DNA of 64,000 nt from an uncultured Actinomycetes bacterium (GTDB lineage: Bacteria > Actinomycetota > Acidimicrobiia > Acidimicrobiales > RAAP-2). A program made the position numbers and the translations under genes. The notes under the pieces are model-generated. The model was not told the origin of the DNA, searched no databases, and worked only from the letters and a program-made list of their open reading frames with translations. Below are positions 22,719-31,852 of the stretch, one piece after another (the first letter of the stretch is position 1; each line of letters opens with the position of its first letter). The DNA lies in contig CAIOSJ010000025.1 in assembly GCA_903860915.1 (NCBI GenBank), positions 248,001-312,000 of the forward strand, in the 5' to 3' direction.

Positions 22719-23638
22719 TAAAAGTACCCTTCGCGCTTGCGATCTTCCATGGCGGTCTCGGAGAACTTGTCGTCGGCTCTGGTCGCCCCGCGTTCGGAGA
22801 CGTTGGAGGTGGAAACCTCATCGATGATGGCGCTGAGCGAACTGGCGTTGCTCGCCACGGCTCCGGTGCACGAGGCATCACCCACGGTGCGGTAGCGGAC
22901 CACGCGGCGCTCGACAATTTCGCCCGGTCGAGCTTCGATGAACTCGCCGACGGCTAACCACATACCGTCACGAGAGATGACGTCACGCTCATGGGCGAAG
23001 TAAATGGACGGGAGAGGGACATTTTCTCGCTGGATGTACTGCCACACGTCGAGTTCAGTCCAGTCTGACAAGGGGAAGGCGCGTAGGTGTTCGCCGGGAT
23101 TGACCTTGCCCTGATAGAGGTGCCAGAGTTCGGGGCGCTGTTGGCGAGGATCCCATTGGCCGAAGGAGTCACGGAAGGATAAGACTCGCTCTTTGGCTCG
23201 AGCCTTATCCTCGTCACGCCGCGCGCCTCCGAAGGCCGCGTCGAAGCCGTGTTCGTTGATGGCATCCAGGAGGGTCACAGTCTGGAGGCGATTACGCATT
23301 CCCATAGGACCGGGATCGCTCACGCGACCACTGTCTATGGACGCCTGAACACTGGCGATGAGCAGGCGCACGCCGTAGTGCTGGGCGGCTTCGTCGCGGT
23401 AGGTAAGGACTTCGGGGAAATTATGACCCGTGTCAATGTGCATGACCGGAAAGGGAATTCCCTGGGGGGCGAAGGCCTTGTGGGCGAGGTGCAGGAGTAC
23501 GGCCGAATCCTTGCCACCGGAGAACAGGAGTACGGGTCGTTCGCACTCAGCTGCGACCTCGCGCAGGATGAAAATAGCGTGAGATTCAAGGAGGTCGAGG
23601 GAATCGACCCTATTGTCGGTGGTGGGAGAGGGGCTCAT
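22718..23638 (-). CDS. cysD: Sulfate adenylyltransferase subunit 2
   Basis: LLFSGGKDSAVLLHLA; FPVMHIDTGHNFPEVLTYRD; FPLSDWTELDVWQYI; ATG start at 23638 preferred over TTG 23656. Confidence 0.94.
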   Translation of the reverse strand: MSPSPTTDNRVDSLDLLESHAIFILREVAAECERPVLLFSGGKDSAVLLHLAHKAFAPQGIPFPVMHIDTGHNFPEVLTYRDEAAQHYGVRLLIASVQASIDSGRVSDPGPMGMRNRLQTVTLLDAINEHGFDAAFGGARRDEDKARAKERVLSFRDSFGQWDPRQQRPELWHLYQGKVNPGEHLRAFPLSDWTELDVWQYIQRENVPLPSIYFAHERDVISRDGMWLAVGEFIEARPGEIVERRVVRYRTVGDASCTGAVASNASSLSAIIDEVSTSNVSERGATRADDKFSETAMEDRKREGYF

Positions 23639-23702
23639 ATTTAAGGGGTCATTCAAAGGCTTTTAATACTCTAGTGATTCAGTAGGCTTTTAACAACATC
23701 GG

Positions 23703-24386
23703 ATGAAAGTTGCCACCGTGAGTTCCACCAGCCCAGAACTAGTGTCCAGTCTTGCTGGAGTATCACAGCGTCTCGAGACAGCCTCGCCGGGGGAAATCAT
23801 CTCCTGGGCTCTCAGTCAATTCACTCGACCAGCCTTCGCTTGTTCCTTCGAGGATTTGGCCCTGCTCAACATGTTGCGAGAAGCCCAACCCAACATCCCC
23901 GTAATTTTTCTCGACACGCAAGGTCATTTCCCAGAAACCCTCTCGTTCTTGGACGAGATGACGACCCGGTGGTCGCTCAATGTTGTTCGAACCACCCCGA
24001 CCGCCGACGCCGACGCGTGGCCCTGTGGTACGGGAGAGTGCTGCCAACGGCGCAAGGTCGAACCCTTGGGTCGAGCGCTCGCGGCCTACGACGTCTGGTT
24101 CACCGCGGTGAAACGGGTGGACGCCGTGACACGTCGCGCTATGCCAATTGTCTCGTGGGATGAAAATTTCGGTCTCGTCAAGGTCAATCCCCTGGCTCTC
24201 TGGAGCGATGATGATGTCAGCTACTACCTGCGCTCTCACGAGATCCCCGAGCACCCCCTGTGGGCCGATGGCTACGCTTCAATCGGCTGCGCGCAGGTGA
24301 CTGTTCGACCAGCCGCTGGTGCCGACCGACGTTCGGGTCGATGGGTGGGAAGCGACAAGGAAGAATGCGGTCTTCACGAGGGCTGA
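23703..24386 (+). CDS. cysH: Phosphoadenylyl-/adenylyl-sulfate reductase family
   Basis: FACSFEDLALLNML; CGTGECCQRRKVEPL; SGRWVGSDKEECGLHEG; divergent from cysD. Confidence 0.9.
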   Translation: MKVATVSSTSPELVSSLAGVSQRLETASPGEIISWALSQFTRPAFACSFEDLALLNMLREAQPNIPVIFLDTQGHFPETLSFLDEMTTRWSLNVVRTTPTADADAWPCGTGECCQRRKVEPLGRALAAYDVWFTAVKRVDAVTRRAMPIVSWDENFGLVKVNPLALWSDDDVSYYLRSHEIPEHPLWADGYASIGCAQVTVRPAAGADRRSGRWVGSDKEECGLHEG

Positions 24387-24440
24387 TATCCACCACTTGT
24401 AGTAATTCATTGACTATTTTAACTCCAACGCATTATTCGT

Positions 24441-25217
24441 GTGATTGGAGCTTCGGTGTTACTACTACTCATCGCTGCTATATGGCTAATTGTCATGGTG
24501 ATGTTTGGCTTTAGCAAAGTCCGCGACTTTCAATTTGAACGATCAATTGATTCTTTCCGTGATGGATTTGAGCGTTTGAGCAGTCGTGGCAAGGCTTTTG
24601 TGCAGCCGGCGGGTCGTTCGGACGATGATGATTTTCTCGACTCCGATAATGAAGACGGTCACTACGAACCCCTCCGGCAACCGCGCTTGCGAGTAGTGCC
24701 GCCGAACGCTACTGCCGCAGATATGGCGGCGGAACTCAGTTGGTCTGAGTGGAGTGAGGAATTGGCCTTCGATGACGCGAGATTCACCACCTCCCCACGT
24801 CAACCAGTCTCACGTGCGGCCGCGTATCACGCGCCGGTGCCGACTCAGGTACGAAGGGTGGCGCCAACTCGACCTACGATGAGCGGACCGCGTCAGTTGC
24901 GCCGTACGATTTCGCGTTCGTCCCTCGTGAGCACCGCCGTACTTACGGTGGCTTCGATCGCGACTGGTTGGTTTCTCCTTAATCTCCTCGCCATCGTTTC
25001 TTGGGTGGCCACAATTGCCTACTTCTCGATGATGTACGTGGCATTTACACAAGACGAGGCGAAGGCTCTGAGTCCGTCGTTTGTTGACCGCGAACGTGAG
25101 AACGAAGTTGAAATGGCGGCACCAATCTCCATCGGTCAGCCGTCGCCGGTATTTGTTCCTGAATCTGGTGACACGTGGACGAGAGAGGCCGCCCCGCGCT
25201 ACGCCTCGGGCCAATAG
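24441..25217 (+). CDS. Membrane protein, unknown function
   Basis: N-terminal TM, acidic/disordered middle, C-terminal hydrophobic pair. Confidence 0.65.
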   Translation: MIGASVLLLLIAAIWLIVMVMFGFSKVRDFQFERSIDSFRDGFERLSSRGKAFVQPAGRSDDDDFLDSDNEDGHYEPLRQPRLRVVPPNATAADMAAELSWSEWSEELAFDDARFTTSPRQPVSRAAAYHAPVPTQVRRVAPTRPTMSGPRQLRRTISRSSLVSTAVLTVASIATGWFLLNLLAIVSWVATIAYFSMMYVAFTQDEAKALSPSFVDRERENEVEMAAPISIGQPSPVFVPESGDTWTREAAPRYASGQ

Positions 25218-25254
25218 CCCACCTCTAAATCCGACTAATCTAAAGATGTCGTTT

Positions 25255-25330
25255 GGGGGTGTAGCTCAGTTGGTAGAGCGCTACGTTCGCAATGTAGAGG
25301 CCAGGGGTTCGAATCCCCTCATCTCCACCA
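25255..25330 (+). tRNA. tRNA-Ala (anticodon CGC)
   Basis: Cloverleaf GGGGGTG...TTCGCAA loop...GGTTCGAATCC...CATCTCC-A-CCA; G3:U70 Ala identity pair; CCA encoded. Confidence 0.97.
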
Positions 25331-25608
25331 AAATCCGACATGTGCTGAGCGACGCATCGAAACGTGCACCGACTCACGGCGTGTATCTGCACGTTCTCAG
25401 CGATTTCTGAGAGTGTTACCCGGGTGCTGCTGGCACAATTGCCGTACCGGTGCTCCCACGCCGAATGCCTCGCCGGAAGGTGCCCTCGAGTGTGTCGACG
25501 ACGACCTGATTGAACTGAGACGCCCGCCTCGCACTCGCTACTGAGTCTCGTCGAGACCGGGCAAGAACTGTAACCTTCGATTATGTGGCCTTGCGTGCAG
25601 TTGTGTGA

Positions 25609-26520
25609 ATGTCAATTGATGTCACTGGGCGTCCTCAAGAGTCAAAGAATCCGACGGTGAATGCCTCACGAGCACTGAGGTGGGGCGACCCCTCGTCGGC
25701 TCCACGACTCGCCCTCGGACACTCCCACTGGTCGCTCACGGGCCTTTCTACTTCCGTCATGAGTCTCTTACCCCAACTGGCTGAGGGCGGATGCGAACTC
25801 CTCGAAGTCAACTTGACTAGTGATCTCCTAAGTACGGCGCGCGAGGCCAAAAAACTCGGCTTCGTCATCTTGGGTCAGGGCCTGTGCGTAACGGCCGAGG
25901 AGACGAAGCCCATTATTGCTGCGGCCTCAGAATTGGGCGTCGTGGGTTTGAACTTACACCTCGGTCATTCATTTATGGAGCCCGCGGAAAGCGTGGATCT
26001 AGTAGGTGAGACGAGGACTTTGGCTGACGCCGCTGGAATCACCTTGCTCGTGGAGACCCATCGAGGTCGTATAACTCAAGACCTCCTACGTACTAGTCAA
26101 CTCATCACGTTGGACCCGTCGCTACGATTCACGCTCGACCTCTCGCACTACTGGGTCGGGAACGAGGGTGAAGGAAATAACTCCGAGAAGTTTCGAATTC
26201 TGTTGCAGCAAGTGCTAGAGCGAACTCTCGTTATTCACGGTCGGATAAGTGACGGCGAGTCGGTCCAAATTGATATTGGAGAACGAGCCGAGAACGTCGC
26301 CGTTTCCGCCTTTCGAGATAACTGGTCACGCGCTATGTCGGCGTGGCTTACGAGGGCACAACGTGGCGATGTCTTTGTCTTCGAACCGGAGTTGGGACCA
26401 TGGCCGTACGCCCAGATTGGCCGTGATGGCCGTGAATTTAGCGATCGTTGGCGGCAGTCACTGCTCATGGCGGACATTGGCCGCGAGGCGTGGTCTGCTG
26501 CTGTGGCTGGGCTACGGTGA
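25609..26520 (+). CDS. Sugar phosphate isomerase/epimerase-like TIM-barrel protein
   Basis: AP-endonuclease-2-like pattern: GVVGLNLHLGH...GITLLVETHRGRITQDL...FTLDLSHYWVGNEGE. Confidence 0.65.
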   Translation: MSIDVTGRPQESKNPTVNASRALRWGDPSSAPRLALGHSHWSLTGLSTSVMSLLPQLAEGGCELLEVNLTSDLLSTAREAKKLGFVILGQGLCVTAEETKPIIAAASELGVVGLNLHLGHSFMEPAESVDLVGETRTLADAAGITLLVETHRGRITQDLLRTSQLITLDPSLRFTLDLSHYWVGNEGEGNNSEKFRILLQQVLERTLVIHGRISDGESVQIDIGERAENVAVSAFRDNWSRAMSAWLTRAQRGDVFVFEPELGPWPYAQIGRDGREFSDRWRQSLLMADIGREAWSAAVAGLR

Positions 26521-26932
26521 CCTCTTGATAGCCACATCCGCGGGTTCTGTATCCCCCTAGCCCCGCCGGCGCCCTCCTTGCCTGATATGAACGTGGAAAC
26601 CCCGAACTCGGCCGAATTTGAGTGCGTCGTACTCTCAACCAGCGCAGCATGAAATCACCAAGCAAAACTGTCAACAAAACCGTCATCAGTTCCCTCGTTA
26701 GAAGCGCGATTACTTCGCGAGCATTGTGGTCACAAGGCAGTGAGCGAGAAAGCTCGGCCCGGTAGGCGGCACTGTTGTAAGAGGACGAGTCCTCGCCACC
26801 GTGGCGGTGGAGCCAATGGGACTTTCCTTGGTCACACTAGGAGCGTGACATTTCTGCTGACTATCGTCAGTGGCACTAGACCGCATCCCGGCAAGATGTG
26901 AATCACTGGTGGACACGTGCCCCTATGTCGGT

Positions 26933-28186
26933 TCAGCGGGGAACATCTCGCCACGCCAAACCCTTGTACGCGTCGGGCTCACGCGGCAGACCGAGAACTC
27001 TCTCGCCAATAATGTTCCGCTGAATTTCCGAGGTTCCGCCCTCTATGGAATTCGCCCGTGTTCTGAGAAATTGTGTTACCCACTCCGCCGCATCAGAGTC
27101 GGATATTTCCCAGGCTGTTGCGGCTAATCCACGGATGTCCATTGCGATTTCCTGCAGCCGTTGATTTGACGCGGCCTTGGCAATTTTAGTGAGTGAACCT
27201 TCAGACCCCCCGGCTCGACCGGCAGCCCGGCTATCTCGAGCCCGATCGATGCTTAAAGCGAGAACTCGATCGTTGACGGCGGCACGAACAAGTTGATGGC
27301 GAGCGCTGGCCGGCAAATTTTGTCCGAGAGTACGAGCGAATTGCTCAATCTCGAGATAGGGCTTCCCGCCCAAAATTTCGTCGGAGGACTTGCGCTTTTT
27401 TTGGGCTAGGCCCGATAGCGCGAAACGTTCAGCGCCGAGGGTGGACTGTGTGGCGGACCACCCCTCACCACGAGGGCTGATGCGATCGATATCCGGGACG
27501 CGAACGTCCGAGAGAAATACCTCGAAGAATTCGTGCTGCCCCGCCATATTGACGAGGGGGCGCACTTCGACACCCGGACTCTTCATGTCGAGACCAAAGT
27601 AGGTAATGCCCTTGTGCTTTATCTGATCGGGATCGGTGCGAGCGAGCAACATCGCGCGTTCCGAACTTTGCCCGAAGGTGGTCCATACCTTTTGGCCATT
27701 GACCACCCACTCGTCACCATCGCGAACGGCAGTCGTGGCCAATGAGGCGAGGTCCGAGCCCGACCCGGGTTCGGAGAACAACTGGCACCAGCGCTCGTCG
27801 CCCGATAGCAGTGGCGGAAGCAAGTGCCGCTTGGTTTCTTCCGACGACCACTGCTGGATGGTGGGGGCCGCGAGGGCTAGTCCGGAACCGCTGGGCGTAA
27901 CCGGTACACCCCACGAGTGCAGCAACGAGAGCGCTCGCTGGGCCATTTCCGTGCTGAGACCACGACCCCCGTGTTCGCGCTCGTAGTGGGGTGCCACCCA
28001 ACCCGCCCGGCCGATGGCGTGGACGACCCCACGCCGATCGATGGTGTCGTTGAAGTCCACAATCGCCTCGACGTCGCCCGCTCGAGCGGCGTCGATCCAT
28101 TCGATCGGCAGAATGGTCGCGAGTAGTTCTTCGAGCTCGTCGCGTCCGGGGAAATCGGTCGGACTAGGCACGCGACATGCGTTCAT
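26933..28186 (-). CDS. Acyl-CoA dehydrogenase
   Basis: CQLFSEPGSGSDLASLATTAVRDGDEWVVNGQKVWTT; C-terminal FLRTRANSIEGGTSEIQRNIIGERVLGLPREP; start placed at ATG 28186. Confidence 0.95.
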   Translation of the reverse strand: MNACRVPSPTDFPGRDELEELLATILPIEWIDAARAGDVEAIVDFNDTIDRRGVVHAIGRAGWVAPHYEREHGGRGLSTEMAQRALSLLHSWGVPVTPSGSGLALAAPTIQQWSSEETKRHLLPPLLSGDERWCQLFSEPGSGSDLASLATTAVRDGDEWVVNGQKVWTTFGQSSERAMLLARTDPDQIKHKGITYFGLDMKSPGVEVRPLVNMAGQHEFFEVFLSDVRVPDIDRISPRGEGWSATQSTLGAERFALSGLAQKKRKSSDEILGGKPYLEIEQFARTLGQNLPASARHQLVRAAVNDRVLALSIDRARDSRAAGRAGGSEGSLTKIAKAASNQRLQEIAMDIRGLAATAWEISDSDAAEWVTQFLRTRANSIEGGTSEIQRNIIGERVLGLPREPDAYKGLAWRDVPR

Positions 28187-28901
28187 TGATGTCCTCGGGG
28201 AGGCCGTAGGGAAGAGTGCGCTCGCGCTCGAGCGAGGCAGTACGGCCGAGGTCGTCACGGTCCCGCACCAGACGCTTCACCCTTTGATTGGTTCCCGGCG
28301 AATTGGTCGATATCTCAAGTGCTAGAGCCCGCACTTTGTTATTCAACTCAGCTTCCGTCACGCAGTAGTCGGCGAGACCGATTCGCTCGGCCTCGTCACC
28401 ATTGATTCGACGGCTCGTGTACATGAGTTGCTTGGCCATGGAGCGACCCACTCGCTCGGGTAGGCGAACCGACATGCCCCAAATCGGGACGAGCCCCCAC
28501 TGTCCGTGCGTGTCGCCCAATTTCGCCGTGTTCGCGACAACTATGAAATCACAGGCGAGGGCTAATTCGAGTCCACCGGTGAAACAGTGTCCGTGCACTT
28601 TGGCAATGGTCGGCTGGGGCAGATTTTCCAAGGCGTCCACGGTCTCGGGTTCGAAGTGACGACTCGGTGCACGTTCGCCTTCGGCAATCGAGGTGAGATC
28701 GTGCCCAGCGCAAAATGACCGACCGGCGCCTTCGAGTATGACGCAGAGTATTGAGGAGTCGTTCGCTACCTTGTCGAGAATAACCCGAAGTTCTACGAAG
28801 ACTTGAGGGGTGAGGGCGTTAAGTTTGTCTGGGCGATTCAGGGTGATCGTGCACAGTCCGTGGTCGGTGGATGCAAGAACGAGCGCTTCGGTTTCGGACA
28901 T
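28164..28901 (-). CDS. Enoyl-CoA hydratase/isomerase
   Basis: ITLNRPDKLNALTPQVFVEL; GAGRSFCAGHDL; VHGHCFTGGLELALACDFIVVA. Confidence 0.93.
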   Translation of the reverse strand: MSETEALVLASTDHGLCTITLNRPDKLNALTPQVFVELRVILDKVANDSSILCVILEGAGRSFCAGHDLTSIAEGERAPSRHFEPETVDALENLPQPTIAKVHGHCFTGGLELALACDFIVVANTAKLGDTHGQWGLVPIWGMSVRLPERVGRSMAKQLMYTSRRINGDEAERIGLADYCVTEAELNNKVRALALEISTNSPGTNQRVKRLVRDRDDLGRTASLERERTLPYGLPEDINERMSRA

Positions 28902-28973
28902 ACTGACAGTATGCCTGTCCAGCGCTGGCTGATGCGCGAAGGTGGGCGCGCTCGACGTCCGCGCTCTGGTTTC

Positions 28974-30116
28974 TTACATTTCGACCTGGGGCGTGACGAG
29001 GAACTTCTCGCCAGTGGCCTGACGCGCGTAGGCGGCCATGACGTCGGGGTCGAGAACTTGGCTGAGGGAAATTTCGCGGGTGTAGGAACTAGCGAAAGTG
29101 GTGTATATCGAGTCAGCAACCCGTTGACGAAGTCGAGCGGTGCCCTCTGCGCCAAGACCCGCCAGGAAGGGAGTCAAAAGCCAACCGCCCAAGCCCCACG
29201 CGAAGCCGAAACTGCGCGTCAGGACCGTGGTGGAACGATCGAGTCCACCGTAGATGTAGACCTGCTTGTGCGTGGTCGAGCCGTAGCGGCTGTAGGTCGT
29301 CGCGTTGGCGCTGGAGGAGACTTCCATTGCGGTCAGAATCTGGCTCGCCAGTGTCCCGCCACCGGTGGCGTCAAAGGCCAAGGTGGCCGACGTGGCGCTG
29401 AGGGCCGCAATGAGATCGCTCATGAAGTTTGCGTGACTTGAATCGCAGACGTAGGTCGCTCCGAGCTCGCGCAATATGGATGCCTGGGCGGGGGTGCGCA
29501 CAATATTGACCAGAGGAATTCCCTCTTCCTGGCAGAGGCGAACGAGCATCTGACCGAGGTTGGAAGCAGCCGCGGTGTGCACGAGGGCGACGTGGCCCTC
29601 TCGACGCATGGTTTCGACCATTCCTAGTGCGGTAAGGGGGTTGACAAAAGACGACGCCGCCGCGCGCGCCGGAGTCCCGGTGGGCAGGGCCAGGCAGAGC
29701 GACGCATCGACAGCGCGATATTGGCTATACATGGCGCCACCAGCCACCGCAACAGTCTGGCCGAGTAGCGCTTGGGCCTGTGGTGAAGCACCCGCCGCGA
29801 TAACGGTCCCGGCTCCCTCGTTTCCGACGGTCATGGAAAGGCCAAGTCGGCCAGAAAGCGAACGCAGAGTCGCGGGATCGATGGATGCCAGTACTTCGAG
29901 CTGACCTGTCCCGTCCAACACTGTGGCGCTACTCACGTCAGCGCCGGCCAGTAAGAGACCGAGGTCGGAGGGATTAATGGGAGCGGCCTCGACACGGATG
30001 AGGACTTCGTTGTCGCCGGGCGCGGCCACTGACACCTCTATCAATGAGAGGTGCAGGGTTCCCTCTGCAGTGACGGTGGAGCGAATCTGAAGCCCCGTCG
30101 TAGGAAGTGATGTCAT
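28974..30116 (-). CDS. Zinc-binding dehydrogenase / NADPH:quinone oxidoreductase-like (MDR family)
   Basis: VSVAAPGDNEVLIRVEAAPINPSDLGLL; VGNEGAGTVIAAGAS; start at ATG 30116. Confidence 0.85.
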   Translation of the reverse strand: MTSLPTTGLQIRSTVTAEGTLHLSLIEVSVAAPGDNEVLIRVEAAPINPSDLGLLLAGADVSSATVLDGTGQLEVLASIDPATLRSLSGRLGLSMTVGNEGAGTVIAAGASPQAQALLGQTVAVAGGAMYSQYRAVDASLCLALPTGTPARAAASSFVNPLTALGMVETMRREGHVALVHTAAASNLGQMLVRLCQEEGIPLVNIVRTPAQASILRELGATYVCDSSHANFMSDLIAALSATSATLAFDATGGGTLASQILTAMEVSSSANATTYSRYGSTTHKQVYIYGGLDRSTTVLTRSFGFAWGLGGWLLTPFLAGLGAEGTARLRQRVADSIYTTFASSYTREISLSQVLDPDVMAAYARQATGEKFLVTPQVEM

Positions 30117-30159
30117 GTCTGGAGTCGTCCTTTTTGGAAATATTGCCCGCGCTACAAAA

Positions 30160-30184
30160 GTATGTAACTCACCTGTGAGCATAC
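30160..30184. promoter_or_regulatory. Interrupted palindrome GTATG-taa-CTCAC-ct-GTGAG-CATAC upstream of the oxidoreductase gene
   Basis: Inverted arms read directly; lies just upstream of the minus-strand start at 30116. Confidence 0.4.
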
Positions 30185-30405
30185 GGAGTCACTACGGACG
30201 GGGTGCGAAGTGGGCTGATGCAGCCAGATGCGCCACTGTGTGCCCAGCAATGCACCACCGGACCTTGTCCTTCCCGCTGGGGATACCTAGTCGAATTCCT
30301 CAGGGACAGCTCAATCTGGAGGTACGTAGTAGTTTTTCGCCGCGAACTCCGAGTTGTGGTTAAGAAAATGCTAGTTTCATCCTTCGAAACTTCTGAGGGG
30401 GAGAT

Positions 30406-30858
30406 ATGAAAACGAATGTAGAAATTTCAGCCGAGACTACGGCTTCTGCTGAAGTTCTGTGGGATTTAATCAGTGATATTTCGCTACCCGCTCAGTTCTC
30501 TCGGGAATTTAAGGGCGCGGAGTGGATAACGCCCGCTGCGCTCGGCTCTCAATTTGTAGGGCACAACGCAGTAGGAGAGTTCACCTGGTCGACGACGTCA
30601 ACGGTTACTGGCTATACCCCGAATGAGGTTTTCGAATGGACCGTGGAGGACGTCAACGAACCGGTGGCCATATGGGGCTTTCGCGTAGTCCGGGGTGATG
30701 TTTCAACCCTCACGATGTACGCGACGATTGGTGATTCTTTCCGCGAACGGCGCTACCCCACGGACGCGGCTCTCGCCGAGCGTATGGCTATGTGGGAAGT
30801 CAACATGCGCGATACCGTCGACGGCATCGTGGCGCTGGCTGAAGCGGCACACTCCTAA
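30406..30858 (+). CDS. SRPBCC (START-like/polyketide cyclase) family protein
   Basis: NVEISAETTASAEVLWDLISDISLPAQFSREFKGAEW. Confidence 0.8.
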   Translation: MKTNVEISAETTASAEVLWDLISDISLPAQFSREFKGAEWITPAALGSQFVGHNAVGEFTWSTTSTVTGYTPNEVFEWTVEDVNEPVAIWGFRVVRGDVSTLTMYATIGDSFRERRYPTDAALAERMAMWEVNMRDTVDGIVALAEAAHS

Positions 30859-30919
30859 ACCTTTCCCCGAGCGTCGATAGAGCCGAGCGACCACGGCCGA
30901 TGAGAGGTACGCTACTTTC

Positions 30920-31843
30920 GTGCTTCCGCCGCAATCCGCCACTCCGAAGGGTTTGCCCGAGCCCCCCGAGGGTCGAGTAGCGATTCCGCCCGCGGGACTC
31001 GGTCCACAAGCTCAGATGTCCGGTGGACGCCGTGGTCGTCGTGGCGCTGAACACCGACATTCACAGGGCACGCAGTCCGGCATGGTCATACGCGATGGGC
31101 GCCCCTACGATCCCACGTGGGATGCGTGGCGACCACCACGACGCTGGCCGGGAGTCCTGTTTTCTTTTTTGGCGGTAATTGGTCTCATTGCTGTTCTGGC
31201 GCACCACAAACCGGTTAAAAAAGTTGTACCGGTATACGTCGTTCCGCCGCATTCGGTTATTCAGGGTTCCTATATTCCCTATCTCAGTCCGCATTCGAAG
31301 TATCTCTACCATTTCGCGGGTCTGGCGTCCGTAGCCAGTCTGCCGCTGACCGTAAAGAATCCCACGACCATTTGGACCTTCGGCTGTCAGTGCAGTTCAA
31401 ATTTTGGCGTCACTATCCGCGACGCCAACGGTGAAATAATTTCGGTTCCCGTCAACGTCATAGGAAAATTTTTCACGAGCACCGTCTTATTGCTGGCCAA
31501 AGGGCACTATTCCATAGGGGTGATCGGAAGCGGTCTATGGAGTATTTCCGTGATCAACCCAGTGGGATTACCGTCGCAACCTCCAACTTTCAGTTATCTC
31601 AGTAATAAGTCGAGCATGCTGGGACCCTTCTCGGGAGCCGACCACCATCTCGACATGTCAGTATTGGCCGAGCTGGGCGTGGTAACGGAGGTCGTGATGT
31701 ACACCGAGTCCGGAGGGTTTCTCGGCTCGGTATTCCACACCAACACTTCGACTCACAGCTACGTCTCACTCCCGAGTTCACGGGGTCGATTCTTCCTCGT
31801 GGTGCAAAGTTCTGGGCTCTGGCACGCCAGCGTTTCTCCCTAG
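30920..31843 (+). CDS. Membrane-anchored extracellular protein with duplicated domain, unknown function
   Basis: Pro/Arg-rich cytoplasmic N-terminus, one TM (WPGVLFSFLAVIGLIAVLA), two related halves ending GSGLWSISV and SSGLWHASV. Confidence 0.65.
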   Translation: MLPPQSATPKGLPEPPEGRVAIPPAGLGPQAQMSGGRRGRRGAEHRHSQGTQSGMVIRDGRPYDPTWDAWRPPRRWPGVLFSFLAVIGLIAVLAHHKPVKKVVPVYVVPPHSVIQGSYIPYLSPHSKYLYHFAGLASVASLPLTVKNPTTIWTFGCQCSSNFGVTIRDANGEIISVPVNVIGKFFTSTVLLLAKGHYSIGVIGSGLWSISVINPVGLPSQPPTFSYLSNKSSMLGPFSGADHHLDMSVLAELGVVTEVVMYTESGGFLGSVFHTNTSTHSYVSLPSSRGRFFLVVQSSGLWHASVSP

Positions 31844-31852
31844 TTGTTACCC

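Noticed and set aside
25081-25410. 109-aa ORF spanning tRNA-Ala
   Set aside because: Translates through a full tRNA; contains the usual tRNA-derived peptide GVAQLVERYVRNVEARGSNPLIST
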